Part shown: positions 41,587 to 50,297 of the stretch, piece after piece
Layout: each line of letters starts with the position of its first letter
Numbering within the stretch: the first letter of the stretch is position 1
Assembly: GCF_002573715.1 (NCBI RefSeq)
Contig: NZ_PDHM01000012.1
Coordinates: 373,368 to 437,367, forward strand
Origin: Paenibacillus sp. EZ-K15
GTDB lineage: Bacteria; Bacillota; Bacilli; Paenibacillales; Paenibacillaceae
DNA: 64,000 nucleotides
Reading direction: 5' to 3'
Notes under the pieces: model-generated
Databases searched by the model: none
Seen by the model: the letters and a program-made list of their open reading frames with translations, nothing else
What the model was told of the DNA's origin: nothing
Translations under genes and position numbers: made by a program

Positions 41587-42759
41587 TTGACGAAGGAAGC
41601 ATTTTGGGAACAATGGTATCCACGGATGGTGGAGTGGCGTCGTCATTTACATATGCACCCGGAACTTTCATTCCAGGAGAAGGAAACTTCGACATTTATA
41701 GCAACCCGGCTGCAGGAGCTTGGCTTGGAGGTCAAGACAGGTGTGGGCGGGCATGGCGTTATAGGAATTCTAAAAGGGGATAAACCTGGCAGGACTGCTG
41801 TGCTACGTTCCGACATGGATGCGCTGCCGATTGAAGACGGCAAGAGCTGCGAGTACAAATCTCGGGTGCAAGGCGTGATGCACGCTTGCGGGCATGATGG
41901 GCATACCTCCATGCTGCTGGGGGCCGCTGCTTATTACAGCACGTATCCGGAAGAAGTTCGGGGCGAAATCCGTTTTATGTTCCAGCCGGCGGAGGAAGTC
42001 TGTCCCGGCGGTGCGATAGAGATGATCAAGGATGGAGCGCTTGACGGAGCCGACGTCGTTTATGGTCTCCACTTATGGACGCCGTTTCCGGTAGGGACCG
42101 CAGCGAGCGCGCCGGGTCCGCTGATGGCTGCGGCGGATGAGTTTTTCATTGATATTACAGGGCGCGGGGGACATGGCGGTATGCCGCATGTGACAGCCGA
42201 TGCTCTGGTAGCGGGGGCAGCGCTTGTTATGCAGCTCCAAACCATTGTAAGCCGCACGGTAGATCCACTGCAGCCTGCCGTGGTTACGGTAGGAACGATG
42301 CAGGCCGGAACGGCGCAAAACGTAATTGCTTCCTCTTGCCGGATCACGGGAACGGTGCGCACCTTTGACGAACCTACCCGGACATTGATCCGGGAGCGGA
42401 TCGAACATATGACCCGGACGGTTTCGGAAACCTACGGCACGAAGGCAGCGGTCCGATATCTCGTCGGTTATCCACCCTTGGTGAATGATGAGACCGAAAC
42501 CGCGCGGTTCTTCCGTACGGCACCGAAAGTATTCGAAGCGGATCAGGTCAAGGTCTCGCCCAAACTGATGCCAGCGGAGGATTTTGCTTATTACTTGATG
42601 GAAATTCCAGGCTGCTTCATTTTTGTTGGAGCCGGTAACCCGGACAAGGGGGCAATCTATCCGCATCATCACCCGATGTTCGACTTTGATGAAGATGCTA
42701 TGCGTTATGGGGCGAAGCTGCTGGTCGAGATGGTGTCGAGTTATCAGAACGGGGACTAG
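41587..42759 (+). CDS. M20-family amidohydrolase (N-acyl-amino acid / hippurate hydrolase type)
   Basis: The 390-residue enzyme removes acyl groups from amino acids. It has the M20D pattern: RRHLHMHPELSFQEKET at the start, MHACGHDGHTSMLLGAA with the metal-bridging residues, MFQPAEEVCPGGA, GRGGHGGMPH from the dimerisation domain, and the C-terminal SPKLMPAEDFAYYL. Substrate is unclear; diaminopimelate acetyl hydrolase, hippurate and aminoacylase activities all occur in this family. The TTG at 41587 has GGAGG 11 bases upstream. It is probably cotranscribed with the NUDIX gene and ends at a strong terminator. Confidence 0.9.
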   Translation: MTKEAFWEQWYPRMVEWRRHLHMHPELSFQEKETSTFIATRLQELGLEVKTGVGGHGVIGILKGDKPGRTAVLRSDMDALPIEDGKSCEYKSRVQGVMHACGHDGHTSMLLGAAAYYSTYPEEVRGEIRFMFQPAEEVCPGGAIEMIKDGALDGADVVYGLHLWTPFPVGTAASAPGPLMAAADEFFIDITGRGGHGGMPHVTADALVAGAALVMQLQTIVSRTVDPLQPAVVTVGTMQAGTAQNVIASSCRITGTVRTFDEPTRTLIRERIEHMTRTVSETYGTKAAVRYLVGYPPLVNDETETARFFRTAPKVFEADQVKVSPKLMPAEDFAYYLMEIPGCFIFVGAGNPDKGAIYPHHHPMFDFDEDAMRYGAKLLVEMVSSYQNGD

Positions 42760-42824
42760 ACTTTAAGAAAATCGCCATCATCGCGCATGAACGCTCGTCA
42801 TTTGGAAATCCTATTGATCATAGG

Positions 42825-42867
42825 GGAAGTTCAAATCCATGGATATGGATGTGGGCTTCTTTTTTTT
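42825..42867 (+). terminator. Terminator of the M20 hydrolase gene
   Basis: A 14-base stem (gaagttcaaatcca with tggatgtgggcttc, G-U pairs and one mismatch) followed by eight T. The second copy of the 40 bp repeat follows 15 bases later. Confidence 0.8.
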
Positions 42868-42881
42868 AACCTCCGCTATAT

Positions 42882-42921
42882 GCGGTCTGTCTTCTGAGAA
42901 AGTACGTCGATAGACGTTTTT
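42882..42921 (+). repeat. 40 bp terminator-like repeat, copy B
   Basis: Identical over 40 bases to the reverse complement of 8989-9028. It ends with the small hairpin acgtc-gata-gacgt and a T-run, and again lies downstream of a gene in the terminator orientation, behind that gene's own terminator. Confidence 0.75.
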
Positions 42922-42974
42922 CTTAACCCAGGCCATGAAAAATAGAGAACCAAATGTTACGAGGAGGGATTAGA

Positions 42975-44759
42975 GTGAATAACAAGCCATGCATCGTCCA
43001 GCGGGATCGGACCATCTTGCTTGAGACCGCTCATGCGGATGCTGAGGCCGCACGCGAACAACTGGCCCAGTATGCGGAATTGATCAAAAGTCCTACGTCT
43101 TTTCATACATATCGCCTGTCCCCGTTATCCTTATGGAACGCCGCTGCCGGAGGATTGACGGCTGAGGCGATTTGTTCGAGCCTTCAGTCGCTATCACGTT
43201 GGGATGTACCGGCAGCCCTGCTGGAAGAGGTTATCCAGCTCGTTGGGCGTTACGGACAGCTGTCGCTGCTCCCGCATCTCACACAGGATCGTTCATTGCT
43301 GCTACACAGCAATAGTGAAGCCCTGATGCAGGAGCTCATGTCCAAGCGTTCCCTGATGGAAATCGGCGTTCGGTTGATTTCGGCAAACGAGGCAGAGGTG
43401 CCCTCAGACCGGCGTGGCCTATTAAAGCAGGAGTTGACCCGGCTTGGCTATCCTGTGCTGGATCAGGCGGGATATTTGGACGGGCAATATCTGAACATCC
43501 TTTGGCGAGGAGAAACACCGGGCACGGAGAGAGGCGAAGGTTTAAGCGGCGGCTCAAACGATCAGCGATTCAAGCTTCGCGACTATCAGCAGAAGGCTAC
43601 CGAGTCCTTTCGGGATATCGGCGGAGAAGGAGGGAACGGGGTGCTTGTCCTGCCCTGCGGTGCCGGGAAAACGGTGATTGGCATCGCTGCCATGCTCGAT
43701 CTGCAGTGCGAGACCCTGATTCTCACCTCCAACACAACGTCTGTAAGGCAGTGGATCGACGAGCTGCTGCAGAAAACCACGCTCTCCGCGGAGGAGATCG
43801 GTGAATACTCCGGTCAGCGCAAAGAGGTGAGGCCGGTAACGGTCGCTACCTATCACATCTTGACCCACCGACAGGGCAAGGGCGATGAACAACAGCATAT
43901 GAAGCTGTTTAATGAACGTCGCTGGGGCTTAATCATCTATGATGAAGTCCATCTCCTCCCCGCCCCGGTATTCCGTGCGACGGCCGATATTCAGGCAACC
44001 CGCAGGCTTGGACTGACCGCCACCTTGGTTCGCGAGGATGGAAGGGAGCATGACGTGTTCTCGCTGATCGGCCCCAAACGATATGAAATGCCGTGGAAAA
44101 GGCTGGAGGAGCAGGGCTGGATTGCTTCGGTGGACTGCACGGAGATTAAGGTGCCGCTGCCGGATGAGATAAGAGAAGCCTGCAAGACGGTAGGCAAAAG
44201 GGAACAGTATCGGCTGGCTGCCGAGAATCCCTCCAAGCTCCGTGTGATAAGGCAGCTCGTAGAACTCCACAGGGATGCACAGACGCTGATCATTGGGCAA
44301 TACCTGGATCAGCTTCATGCCATTGCCGAAGAGCTGCAGGCCCCTCTCATTACGGGGCAGATGACGCAGGATCAGCGCAATGAATGGTATAAGGCTTTCC
44401 GGGAAGGAGCCGTCCGTGTACTTGTCGTTTCGAAAGTGGCTAACTTCGCGGTTGATCTGCCCGATGCTTCCGTCGCGATCGAGGTTTCGGGCAGTTACGG
44501 CTCACGGCAGGAGGAGGCGCAACGCCTTGGACGCTTGCTGCGGCCGAAGCAGGGGGAGAATCGGGCTTATTTCTATGCGTTGGTGACGGAGGACAGCCGA
44601 GAGGAGATGTTTGCGATCCGGCGCCAGCTGTTTCTGATTGAGCAGGGATATGAATATCACGCGATTCAAGCGAAGCATCCGGCCACCCTTGACCTCATAG
44701 TGATGCGGCATACGCATCGCTTGCAGATTCCTGACGGGAAGGAGGCCTCGTGGAGATGA
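42975..44759 (+). CDS. XPB/Rad25-type superfamily 2 DNA helicase
   Basis: The 594-residue helicase has an N-terminal regulatory region (1-200) and two RecA-like domains. Walker A is PCGAGKTVIG near residue 225, motif II is DEVH at 323-326, the XPB-specific RED motif is at 353-355 in TATLVREDGRE, and motif VI is QRLGRLLRPK. This combination marks the bacterial XPB branch, related to the eukaryotic TFIIH repair/transcription helicase. GTG 42975 has AGGAGGG 6 bases upstream; ATG 42954 is rejected for lack of a ribosome site. It overlaps the next gene by 4 bases in an ATGA arrangement, so the two proteins likely work together. Confidence 0.9.
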   Translation: MNNKPCIVQRDRTILLETAHADAEAAREQLAQYAELIKSPTSFHTYRLSPLSLWNAAAGGLTAEAICSSLQSLSRWDVPAALLEEVIQLVGRYGQLSLLPHLTQDRSLLLHSNSEALMQELMSKRSLMEIGVRLISANEAEVPSDRRGLLKQELTRLGYPVLDQAGYLDGQYLNILWRGETPGTERGEGLSGGSNDQRFKLRDYQQKATESFRDIGGEGGNGVLVLPCGAGKTVIGIAAMLDLQCETLILTSNTTSVRQWIDELLQKTTLSAEEIGEYSGQRKEVRPVTVATYHILTHRQGKGDEQQHMKLFNERRWGLIIYDEVHLLPAPVFRATADIQATRRLGLTATLVREDGREHDVFSLIGPKRYEMPWKRLEEQGWIASVDCTEIKVPLPDEIREACKTVGKREQYRLAAENPSKLRVIRQLVELHRDAQTLIIGQYLDQLHAIAEELQAPLITGQMTQDQRNEWYKAFREGAVRVLVVSKVANFAVDLPDASVAIEVSGSYGSRQEEAQRLGRLLRPKQGENRAYFYALVTEDSREEMFAIRRQLFLIEQGYEYHAIQAKHPATLDLIVMRHTHRLQIPDGKEASWR

Positions 44760-46471
44760 TGGAACGGCAGGACGTGGCGGAAGCCACAAGCTTAGAGCAT
44801 CTTCTTCCGAAGGAGCGATCGGTCCTTCATCATATTTGGAACCGCTTTGCCGGGCAGAGCTTTGATGACGACAAGCTTCGCTCGCTTCGCGTTCAACGCC
44901 TGAGCGGTGTGGAAGTACAGCTCGCCTTCTTATCCTTGAGGCAGCAGCGATGGGTTCAAGCGGTCAAACAGGGCTGGGGCGAGAGGCTGTATTTCATTCC
45001 TTTTGATAAACTTCAGATTCTCCAGGAGGCCTTTGGCAATCTCGAGGCGGATTCCGTTCCCGCTGCTGCCGTGAAGCTCCAGCATGAGGGAAGAAGCTGC
45101 ATAGCAGTTGACATGTTCAATGTGCTTGTCTATATGGCCAAGAACCAGGTGGCTATAACCGCTAAAGGGGTTCTACATAAGAAGTTTATTCAGAAGCTGG
45201 GGAGCATCGTGGGATTAACGCCATCCGATGTCGAGGGGCTTACTCTCCAATATGATCACGCTGATGTTTACCCGCCGCATGTTGTGATCGTATTGGATCT
45301 GCTATTTTCATTTGAGCTGGTCGCCCTGGAGCAAAGGGAGCTTAGGCTGAACATGACCGCGTTGCGTCATTGGCTCGCACTCTCACGCGAAGCGATGGAC
45401 CGATTGGTTCTTTTGCACATGATGGAACGCTATGTTCCGGGTTCGGCCGAGTATCAGCATTTCACATGGCAGATTTGCCACTCATCACGGATCGGAGGGA
45501 TGTGGTATTATGCTCAGCACATGTTAGCAAAGGGCGAGGAACCACTGAACGGGGATCCTCTTAGGGGAAGGGAGTTGTCCGCGGGGGATGCGGCTTCATG
45601 GCTCCGTTTATTGACCGGTTGCGGTTACACCGATCTTGGGATGGATCACGATGGTCAATTCCTGTTCCGGTGGCGTTTGGATCCCTGCTCCTTGTTGAGT
45701 GGAAGCAGTAAGGATGACACCGGATCTTCGCGGCTGTTTATTCAGCCGGATTTTGATATATTGATTCCGCCTGACGTGCCTTATATGGTCAAGTTTACGG
45801 CTGCCCTATGCACGGAGCGCATCTCGGATGACGTAATGACGGTTTATCGTCTGACCAGGGATTCGGTAGCTCAGGCGGCGACTGCAGGAATGGGGCCGGA
45901 AGCGATCACGGCTTTTTTCACGGAGCATGCAGCGGCAGGAATTCCAGAGAATGTGTACGCGGCCCTTTGTCAGTGGGGCAAGGAGCTTGAGCGCGCGGGG
46001 AGGAATGAGTCTTTACGGTATGCCGGCGCAGCTCCGAAAGATGAAACGGAATTCGGGGCCGGTGATGAAGGAGATAACCGTTACGCTTTGCCGCGTTATC
46101 CAGGCTGCCCTTCCAGCGGATTGATTCGCCCAGCTCGCAGTGAGCTTGTTCTTGAATGGGACGACAGCCTTCCGGATAAAGCGTCAATCGTTCCGGATTT
46201 AAACCGGATTCCCATCATGTGGACACGGGATTGGCGCTCTTATCACGGTTCGACGGCCAAGCAAATGATGGAGCAGGCGCTTGAATTGTCAGCCAAATTA
46301 GAGATTGCGGTCGATGGAAGCCGGATGGAGTTTATTCCATTTCAGCTCGAGCGGCAGCCATGGAAAATTTCGGGAGCATTATACGATCTGGATTCCGATT
46401 CCGAAATGACGGGAATTGTGGTGCAGTTAGGCGAAGGGGAATGGAAGGAAATGCGGCTTGTGATTCCGTAA
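44756..46471 (+). CDS. Helicase-associated (Helicase_C_3-like) partner of the XPB helicase
   Basis: The 571-residue protein has no ATPase motifs. Its N-terminal third consists of winged-helix-like segments (LPKERSVLHHIWNRFAGQ, ALRHWLALSREAMDRLVLLH), and the central region LFIQPDFDILIPPDVPYMV with the following helices matches the helicase-associated domain found beside bacterial XPB genes. It probably binds DNA or the helicase. ATG 44756 overlaps the helicase stop (ATGA) and has GGAGG 10 bases upstream; GTG 44750 is an alternative. The same pairing is known in actinobacteria (Rv0861c/Rv0862c), but its biological role is not settled. Confidence 0.78.
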   Translation: MMERQDVAEATSLEHLLPKERSVLHHIWNRFAGQSFDDDKLRSLRVQRLSGVEVQLAFLSLRQQRWVQAVKQGWGERLYFIPFDKLQILQEAFGNLEADSVPAAAVKLQHEGRSCIAVDMFNVLVYMAKNQVAITAKGVLHKKFIQKLGSIVGLTPSDVEGLTLQYDHADVYPPHVVIVLDLLFSFELVALEQRELRLNMTALRHWLALSREAMDRLVLLHMMERYVPGSAEYQHFTWQICHSSRIGGMWYYAQHMLAKGEEPLNGDPLRGRELSAGDAASWLRLLTGCGYTDLGMDHDGQFLFRWRLDPCSLLSGSSKDDTGSSRLFIQPDFDILIPPDVPYMVKFTAALCTERISDDVMTVYRLTRDSVAQAATAGMGPEAITAFFTEHAAAGIPENVYAALCQWGKELERAGRNESLRYAGAAPKDETEFGAGDEGDNRYALPRYPGCPSSGLIRPARSELVLEWDDSLPDKASIVPDLNRIPIMWTRDWRSYHGSTAKQMMEQALELSAKLEIAVDGSRMEFIPFQLERQPWKISGALYDLDSDSEMTGIVVQLGEGEWKEMRLVIP

Positions 46472-46575
46472 AAGCGTATGAATTCCCCCTTCTTAAGATA
46501 CGAGCGTTATGCTATGATGAAAGAGTCCACAAAAATAAAGCGTGGGCCAAACTATTAGAAAAGCGGGATGAGTTC

Positions 46576-47013
46576 ATGAGCGTATCGGAAATAAACACGG
46601 TCGATATGGCCGAGGTGCTCACCTATGCCTATGAAATAGGCGACATGATTAATGCTTCCGTCGAAGTGGCGGATTATCTATATTGGAAGCAGGCAGTTGA
46701 AGGTGATCCTACGATTCAGGCTTTGATCAGAAAGCTTGATTCCAAGAAAGAGCTGTTTGAAGAGACTCAGCGGTTCGGTCACTTTCACCCGAATTACCAT
46801 TCGGCCAAGGATGAAGTGGCCGCAGTGGAGGCGGAGCTTGAGGCTTACGAGCCTGTAGCCCGGTTTAAGCAGGCGGAGAAGAATCTGGACGATCTGCTGC
46901 ATTCGATGTCGGAGAAGATTGCTTTTTCGGTTTCGGAGAGCATCAAGGTACCTGGCAACGATCCTCTTCCCAAGAAGGGGTGCGGCAGCGGCGGAGCTTG
47001 TTCGTGCGGATAA
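46576..47013 (+). CDS. ricF: RicF/YlbF regulator
   Basis: YlbF forms the RicA-RicF-RicT complex with YmcA and YaaT; the complex carries iron-sulfur clusters and controls RNA maturation by RNase Y as well as competence, biofilm and sporulation in B. subtilis. The 145-residue product is helical and acidic; the family pattern AYEIGDMINASVEVADYLYW, KRELEEETQRFGHFHPNYH (here KKELFEETQRFGH) and the cysteine-rich C-terminus KKGCGSGGACSCG are all present. I start at ATG 46576; the frame runs back to 46360, but that part is not conserved in length or composition. ylbG follows directly. Confidence 0.9.
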   Translation: MSVSEINTVDMAEVLTYAYEIGDMINASVEVADYLYWKQAVEGDPTIQALIRKLDSKKELFEETQRFGHFHPNYHSAKDEVAAVEAELEAYEPVARFKQAEKNLDDLLHSMSEKIAFSVSESIKVPGNDPLPKKGCGSGGACSCG

Positions 47014-47060
47014 TAGGCATAGACTAGAGATAGAGACGAAAGTGAGGCGAGGAGCTTAGG

Positions 47061-47324
47061 ATGTTGGCTGAACGGACCGGTTTTATTATATGGGTCAGCG
47101 ATGTGAAGGCAGCAAGAAATTTGGAGAAATACGGCAGCGTGCACTATATATCACGCCGCATGCATTATGTTGTCATGTACGTCAATGCTGACCGCGCCGA
47201 GGAAACAATGAAGAACATCCGGAGATTGTCCTACGTTCGTAAGATCGAGCGCTCCTTCCGGAATGAGATCAAGACGGAGTACAGCAGCAAAGGGCCGGAT
47301 AAAGCGAAGTTTTACGGTCCTTAG
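47061..47324 (+). CDS. ylbG: YlbG-family (DUF2129) protein
   Basis: The 87-residue protein matches YlbG: GFIIWVSDVKAARNLEKYG, YISRRMHYVVMYVN and SYVRKIERSFRNEIKTEY. It is small, basic and cytoplasmic with no known activity, and is always a neighbour of ylbF in Bacillales, as here (47 bases apart), which suggests cotranscription. GAGGCGAGGAG precedes the ATG at 47061. A strong terminator follows at 47381. Confidence 0.92.
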   Translation: MLAERTGFIIWVSDVKAARNLEKYGSVHYISRRMHYVVMYVNADRAEETMKNIRRLSYVRKIERSFRNEIKTEYSSKGPDKAKFYGP

Positions 47325-47380
47325 CATGATGTGCCTGATCAAGACTCTAACGTTAACGCATAAGTTAGCATAAAGAGCGT

Positions 47381-47412
47381 AAAGCGGCCCCCACGGGGGC
47401 CGCTTTTTTTAA
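47381..47412 (+). terminator. Terminator of the ylbFG unit
   Basis: Stem aaagcggccccc / ggggccgcttt with a 3-4 base loop and seven T. Confidence 0.92.
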
Positions 47413-47530
47413 GATATTGGAAGGTGTAAAATTGGAGCATGGGACTTCCTGGTATCGCAAGGGAAATCCGCTTTTTTATAAAGTTTATTATGGATTGATG
47501 GCGATAGATTGGCATAAATCGGAATCTTGT

Positions 47531-47559
47531 TTGATAAAATAGTAGAAGTAAGGTACAAT
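47531..47559 (+). promoter_or_regulatory. Sigma-A promoter of the structured-leader gene
   Basis: TTGATA at 47531-47536, a 17 bp spacer and TACAAT at 47554-47559, an almost consensus promoter. Transcription should begin near 47566. Confidence 0.75.
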
Positions 47560-47576
47560 TTACATTTTAATCAAGC

Positions 47577-47695
47577 CATCATTCCAGGCGACGTCAGCGC
47601 CTAACGCACAGGATACAACTAGAGATATTTCTAAATTTTCGGTGATTGTTCACAAGAAGCGAGGTTTCAATCTTGTGAATGCCAGTGGAATGATG
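47577..47695 (+). ncRNA. Structured leader RNA candidate (three-helix element)
   Basis: A 10 bp perfect closing stem (catcattcca at 47577-47586 with tggaatgatg at 47686-47695) encloses two inner hairpins: aggcg/cgcct (near 47586-47602) and ttcacaaga/tcttgtgaa (near 47648-47679). The loop between them contains AACGCACAGGATACAACT. A further short stem, tgggt/accca, lies between the element and the ribosome site of the gene at 47755. Together they look like a junction RNA of about 120 bases at the 5' end of the mRNA. I cannot match it to a known riboswitch class. Confidence 0.55.
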
Positions 47696-47754
47696 TAATA
47701 TGTTGGGTATATATACATAGATACAAAGACCCATTTGGTGGAGAGTGATATTCC

Positions 47755-48192
47755 ATGCGCGACAAAGGGACTGAGCGGTGGAGCACCTATGAGCCGTTTT
47801 ATATTACGTTAAATGATAAAAAGGTAGCCGACATCGTCATTACCAATCATGCGAAGAGCCGTTATACGGACCGGGTTCAGGGTAACGACACCTCCCATGA
47901 GGAAATCGGGACTTGGATGTGGGAGTGCCTGAAGCAGGACCGGATCGTGCCGTATTACCGCAACGAACAGGATGTCTATCTGATTGACGACGACCTGGTG
48001 GTTGTGGCGGAGTTTTCGGAACTGGAGCATGAACGTGATTTGATTGGCAACCCGCTGCATCGGATGATTATTGTAACTTTTTTGGGACGTATGTCAGAAA
48101 CCATTGAGCTTCGAGACCTGAAGTCGTATTACTCATGGCTTCGCCATTCACGTCGTATGACACTGATTAAGAATAGCCGGAAACGTAAATAA
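47755..48192 (+). CDS. Protein of unknown function behind a structured leader
   Basis: I do not recognise a family with confidence. The 145-residue protein is soluble and basic at its C-terminus (SRRMTLIKNSRKRK). The segment IVITNHAKSRYTDRVQG resembles the HA-x-x-R-x-x-x-R pattern of DUF4258 and RelE-like small domains, and is followed by the strands DVYLIDDDLVVVAEF and RMIIVTFLG, so a small alpha/beta fold with nucleic-acid contacts is possible. That is speculative. GGTGGAGAGTG precedes the ATG. It is monocistronic with its own promoter and a 190-base leader. Confidence 0.65.
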   Translation: MRDKGTERWSTYEPFYITLNDKKVADIVITNHAKSRYTDRVQGNDTSHEEIGTWMWECLKQDRIVPYYRNEQDVYLIDDDLVVVAEFSELEHERDLIGNPLHRMIIVTFLGRMSETIELRDLKSYYSWLRHSRRMTLIKNSRKRK

Positions 48193-48310
48193 AGAAATAG
48201 AGTCATCATATGGCATGCGAGCGTAAGCGCGGATGTCTTTTTTGTATGCTCCGCTCTGATCCGTTACAATGATAATAACAAAGAGAGGCAGCGAGAGGGG
48301 AATCGATGCT

Positions 48311-49216
48311 ATGAACTTTCATCAGCTACATATTTTTTACACGGTAGCAGAGCGTGGGAGTTTTTCCGCTGCTGCCCAGGCGCTTCATATGAGCCAGCCC
48401 GCTGTGACGATGCAGGTACAATCGCTGGAGGAATATTTTGGGACAAAGCTCCTCATTCGTTCCACCAAGCGCATGGAATTGTCCGAGGCCGGGAGGACGC
48501 TGCTTCCTTTTGCCCGCAAGAGCCTGGAGCTGTCGCAGGAGACGGACGCAGCGATGGCGGCATTCTCAAATAAGCTTCAGGGAAGACTGCAACTGGGGGC
48601 TAGCCTGACCATCGGGGAGTACGTGCTGCCTCGATTGCTGGGGCCCTTCGGCCGGGAGTATCCCGATATATCCATCATGCTTAAAGTCATGAACACCACG
48701 CAGATTCTCGAGGAAATCGCTGGCCATCAATTGAATTTTGGGCTGATTGAGGCACCTGTCGAGCATCCGGATATGGTCCTGGATTCGGTTATGGAGGATG
48801 AACTGAAACTGATCGTTCCTTCCAGCCATCCTTTAGCGACAAGGGAAGATGCGATATATTTGGAGGAGGTGCTGAAGTATCCGTTTGTCCTTCGTGAGAA
48901 GGGGTCTGGCACCCGGAAGGTGATGGAGGATGTGCTGCTTATGCGGGGGTACGATCCCGAGAGCATCCGGACGGTGATGGAGCTTGGGAGTACGGGAGCG
49001 GTGAAATCGGCGGTAGAGGAAGGGCTCGGCATTACGATGCTGTCGACCTCAACGGTCAAGCATGAAACCGCGCTCGGGTTAGTCAAAATGATCGATATTG
49101 CGGATGCCTCATTTAAACGGAACTTTTATTCCATTCAGTTGCGGTCAGCGCTGCTGCCGATGTCGGCGATGACGTTTTTGGCCTATTTAAGGGAACGCCA
49201 GCGAAACCAGCGATAA
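48311..49216 (+). CDS. LysR-family transcriptional regulator (CysL/CbbR-like)
   Basis: The 301-residue regulator has an N-terminal winged helix-turn-helix (MNFHQLHIFYTVAERGSFSA, then ALHMSQPAVTMQVQSLE) and a C-terminal substrate-binding domain with LQLGASLTIGEYVLPRLL at its start, typical of the CysL/CbbR/YwfK branch that responds to metabolites such as sulfur or carbon intermediates. I start at ATG 48311 (GAGAGGGG 10 bases upstream). A divergent target gene is absent; the PHP gene 38 bases downstream is the closest candidate for cotranscription. The effector is unknown. Confidence 0.9.
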   Translation: MNFHQLHIFYTVAERGSFSAAAQALHMSQPAVTMQVQSLEEYFGTKLLIRSTKRMELSEAGRTLLPFARKSLELSQETDAAMAAFSNKLQGRLQLGASLTIGEYVLPRLLGPFGREYPDISIMLKVMNTTQILEEIAGHQLNFGLIEAPVEHPDMVLDSVMEDELKLIVPSSHPLATREDAIYLEEVLKYPFVLREKGSGTRKVMEDVLLMRGYDPESIRTVMELGSTGAVKSAVEEGLGITMLSTSTVKHETALGLVKMIDIADASFKRNFYSIQLRSALLPMSAMTFLAYLRERQRNQR

Positions 49217-49254
49217 AGCACACCCGCACATACAACGAAAGGGGATTGAATATC

Positions 49255-50121
49255 ATGGATACATCGATGGATCGGACAGGCTGCGACCTTCATTCCCACA
49301 CTCAGGCTTCGGACGGGATGAACACACCTTCGGAGAACGTGCAGCTTGCCTTCGAGCGGGGACTTGGGGCGCTAGCTATAACGGATCATGACACCGTAGC
49401 CGGTGTCGAGGAGGCGCTGCAAGCCGGAGAACGCCTGAACATGGTCGTGGTCCCTGGCGTAGAAATCAGCACCATGGCAGGCGGGACGGATATTCACGTC
49501 CTAGGCTATTACATAGATTACCGGGACCCCGTATTTCTGGAGCGGCTGGCAGAGCTCCGTCGCACGAGGGAGAAGCGTAATGAGAAGATCATGAGCAAGC
49601 TAGGAGAACTTGGCATCGAGCTTACGATGGAGGAAGTCATCGCCGGCTTGGGACGGCCGCTGGAACCCGATGAGAGCATCGGCCGCCCGCATATTGCGGA
49701 TGCGCTGGTCCTGAAGGGCCATGCTCTCGATCTCAGGGATGCCTTCGACCGTTATCTCGCACAGGGCGCAGCTGCTTATGTGCCGCAGCCGCGGATTCAT
49801 CCCAAGGAAGCCTGCGAATGGATACGGGAAGCCGGGGGTGTGCCGGTGCTTGCACACCCTGGGCTCTACGGCGATGACGAGTTGGTGAGAGCGGTCATTG
49901 AAGAGGCTGCATTCAAAGGGATTGAAGTCTATCATTCGGACCATGGGGCAGCGGAGGAGAAACGCTACTTGGCCATGGCCGAAGATTACGGCTTGATCGT
50001 GACCGCCGGATCGGATTACCATGGTGAGAGGCAGGGCCAGGTATTCCATGGGGATATCGGAAGCCGCCAGGTATCTATCCAGGTGTTGGATCAACTTCAA
50101 CAGGCGCAGGCAAGGAGCTGA
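49255..50121 (+). CDS. PHP-domain phosphoesterase (TrpH/YciV-like)
   Basis: The 288-residue protein is a complete PHP domain with the four metal motifs: DLHSHTQASDG at the start, ITDHDTV, VPGVEIS, and later VLAHPGLY, then SDYHGE. The sequence best fits the nucleoside 3',5'-bisphosphate phosphatase/RNase AM type (YciV/TrpH), so it may hydrolyse pAp or 5' RNA ends, though only the family can be claimed. ATG 49255 has AAAGGGG 10 bases upstream; TTG 49246 is an alternative. A stray copy of rqcH sequence and a bidirectional terminator follow. Confidence 0.88.
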   Translation: MDTSMDRTGCDLHSHTQASDGMNTPSENVQLAFERGLGALAITDHDTVAGVEEALQAGERLNMVVVPGVEISTMAGGTDIHVLGYYIDYRDPVFLERLAELRRTREKRNEKIMSKLGELGIELTMEEVIAGLGRPLEPDESIGRPHIADALVLKGHALDLRDAFDRYLAQGAAAYVPQPRIHPKEACEWIREAGGVPVLAHPGLYGDDELVRAVIEEAAFKGIEVYHSDHGAAEEKRYLAMAEDYGLIVTAGSDYHGERQGQVFHGDIGSRQVSIQVLDQLQQAQARS

Positions 50122-50140
50122 GAACCCGACAATACTGCCC

Positions 50141-50202
50141 GGTTTCGAGCGGATTAAGTTTGTGCGGCTCCGGCGGATTCGTATAGGAGAATCCTGGCAT
50201 GA
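50141..50202. repeat. 62 bp stray duplicate of an internal rqcH segment
   Basis: This stretch matches 51531-51592, inside rqcH, at 58 of 62 bases and in the same orientation, 1390 bases away. It lies between the PHP gene and the shared terminator, where it has no coding role. Four substitutions show it is not a very recent copy. Confidence 0.85.
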
Positions 50203-50207
50203 GAATA

Positions 50208-50263
50208 AGAAAAAACGGGCATCCCGGCTGGTCATACGACCTTTCGGGGTACCCGTTTTTTAG
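50208..50263. terminator. Bidirectional terminator, PHP gene / rqcH
   Basis: Stem aaaaacggg-c-atcccgg with cgggg-t-acccgttttt, flanked by A and T runs. Confidence 0.85.
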
Positions 50264-50297
50264 TTGAATTAACGATATATCGATGTCTTAGATTATC

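Noticed and set aside
46360..46575. 72-residue N-terminal extension of ricF
   Set aside because: It overlaps the helicase partner gene and falls outside the conserved YlbF length; ATG 46576 fits the family.
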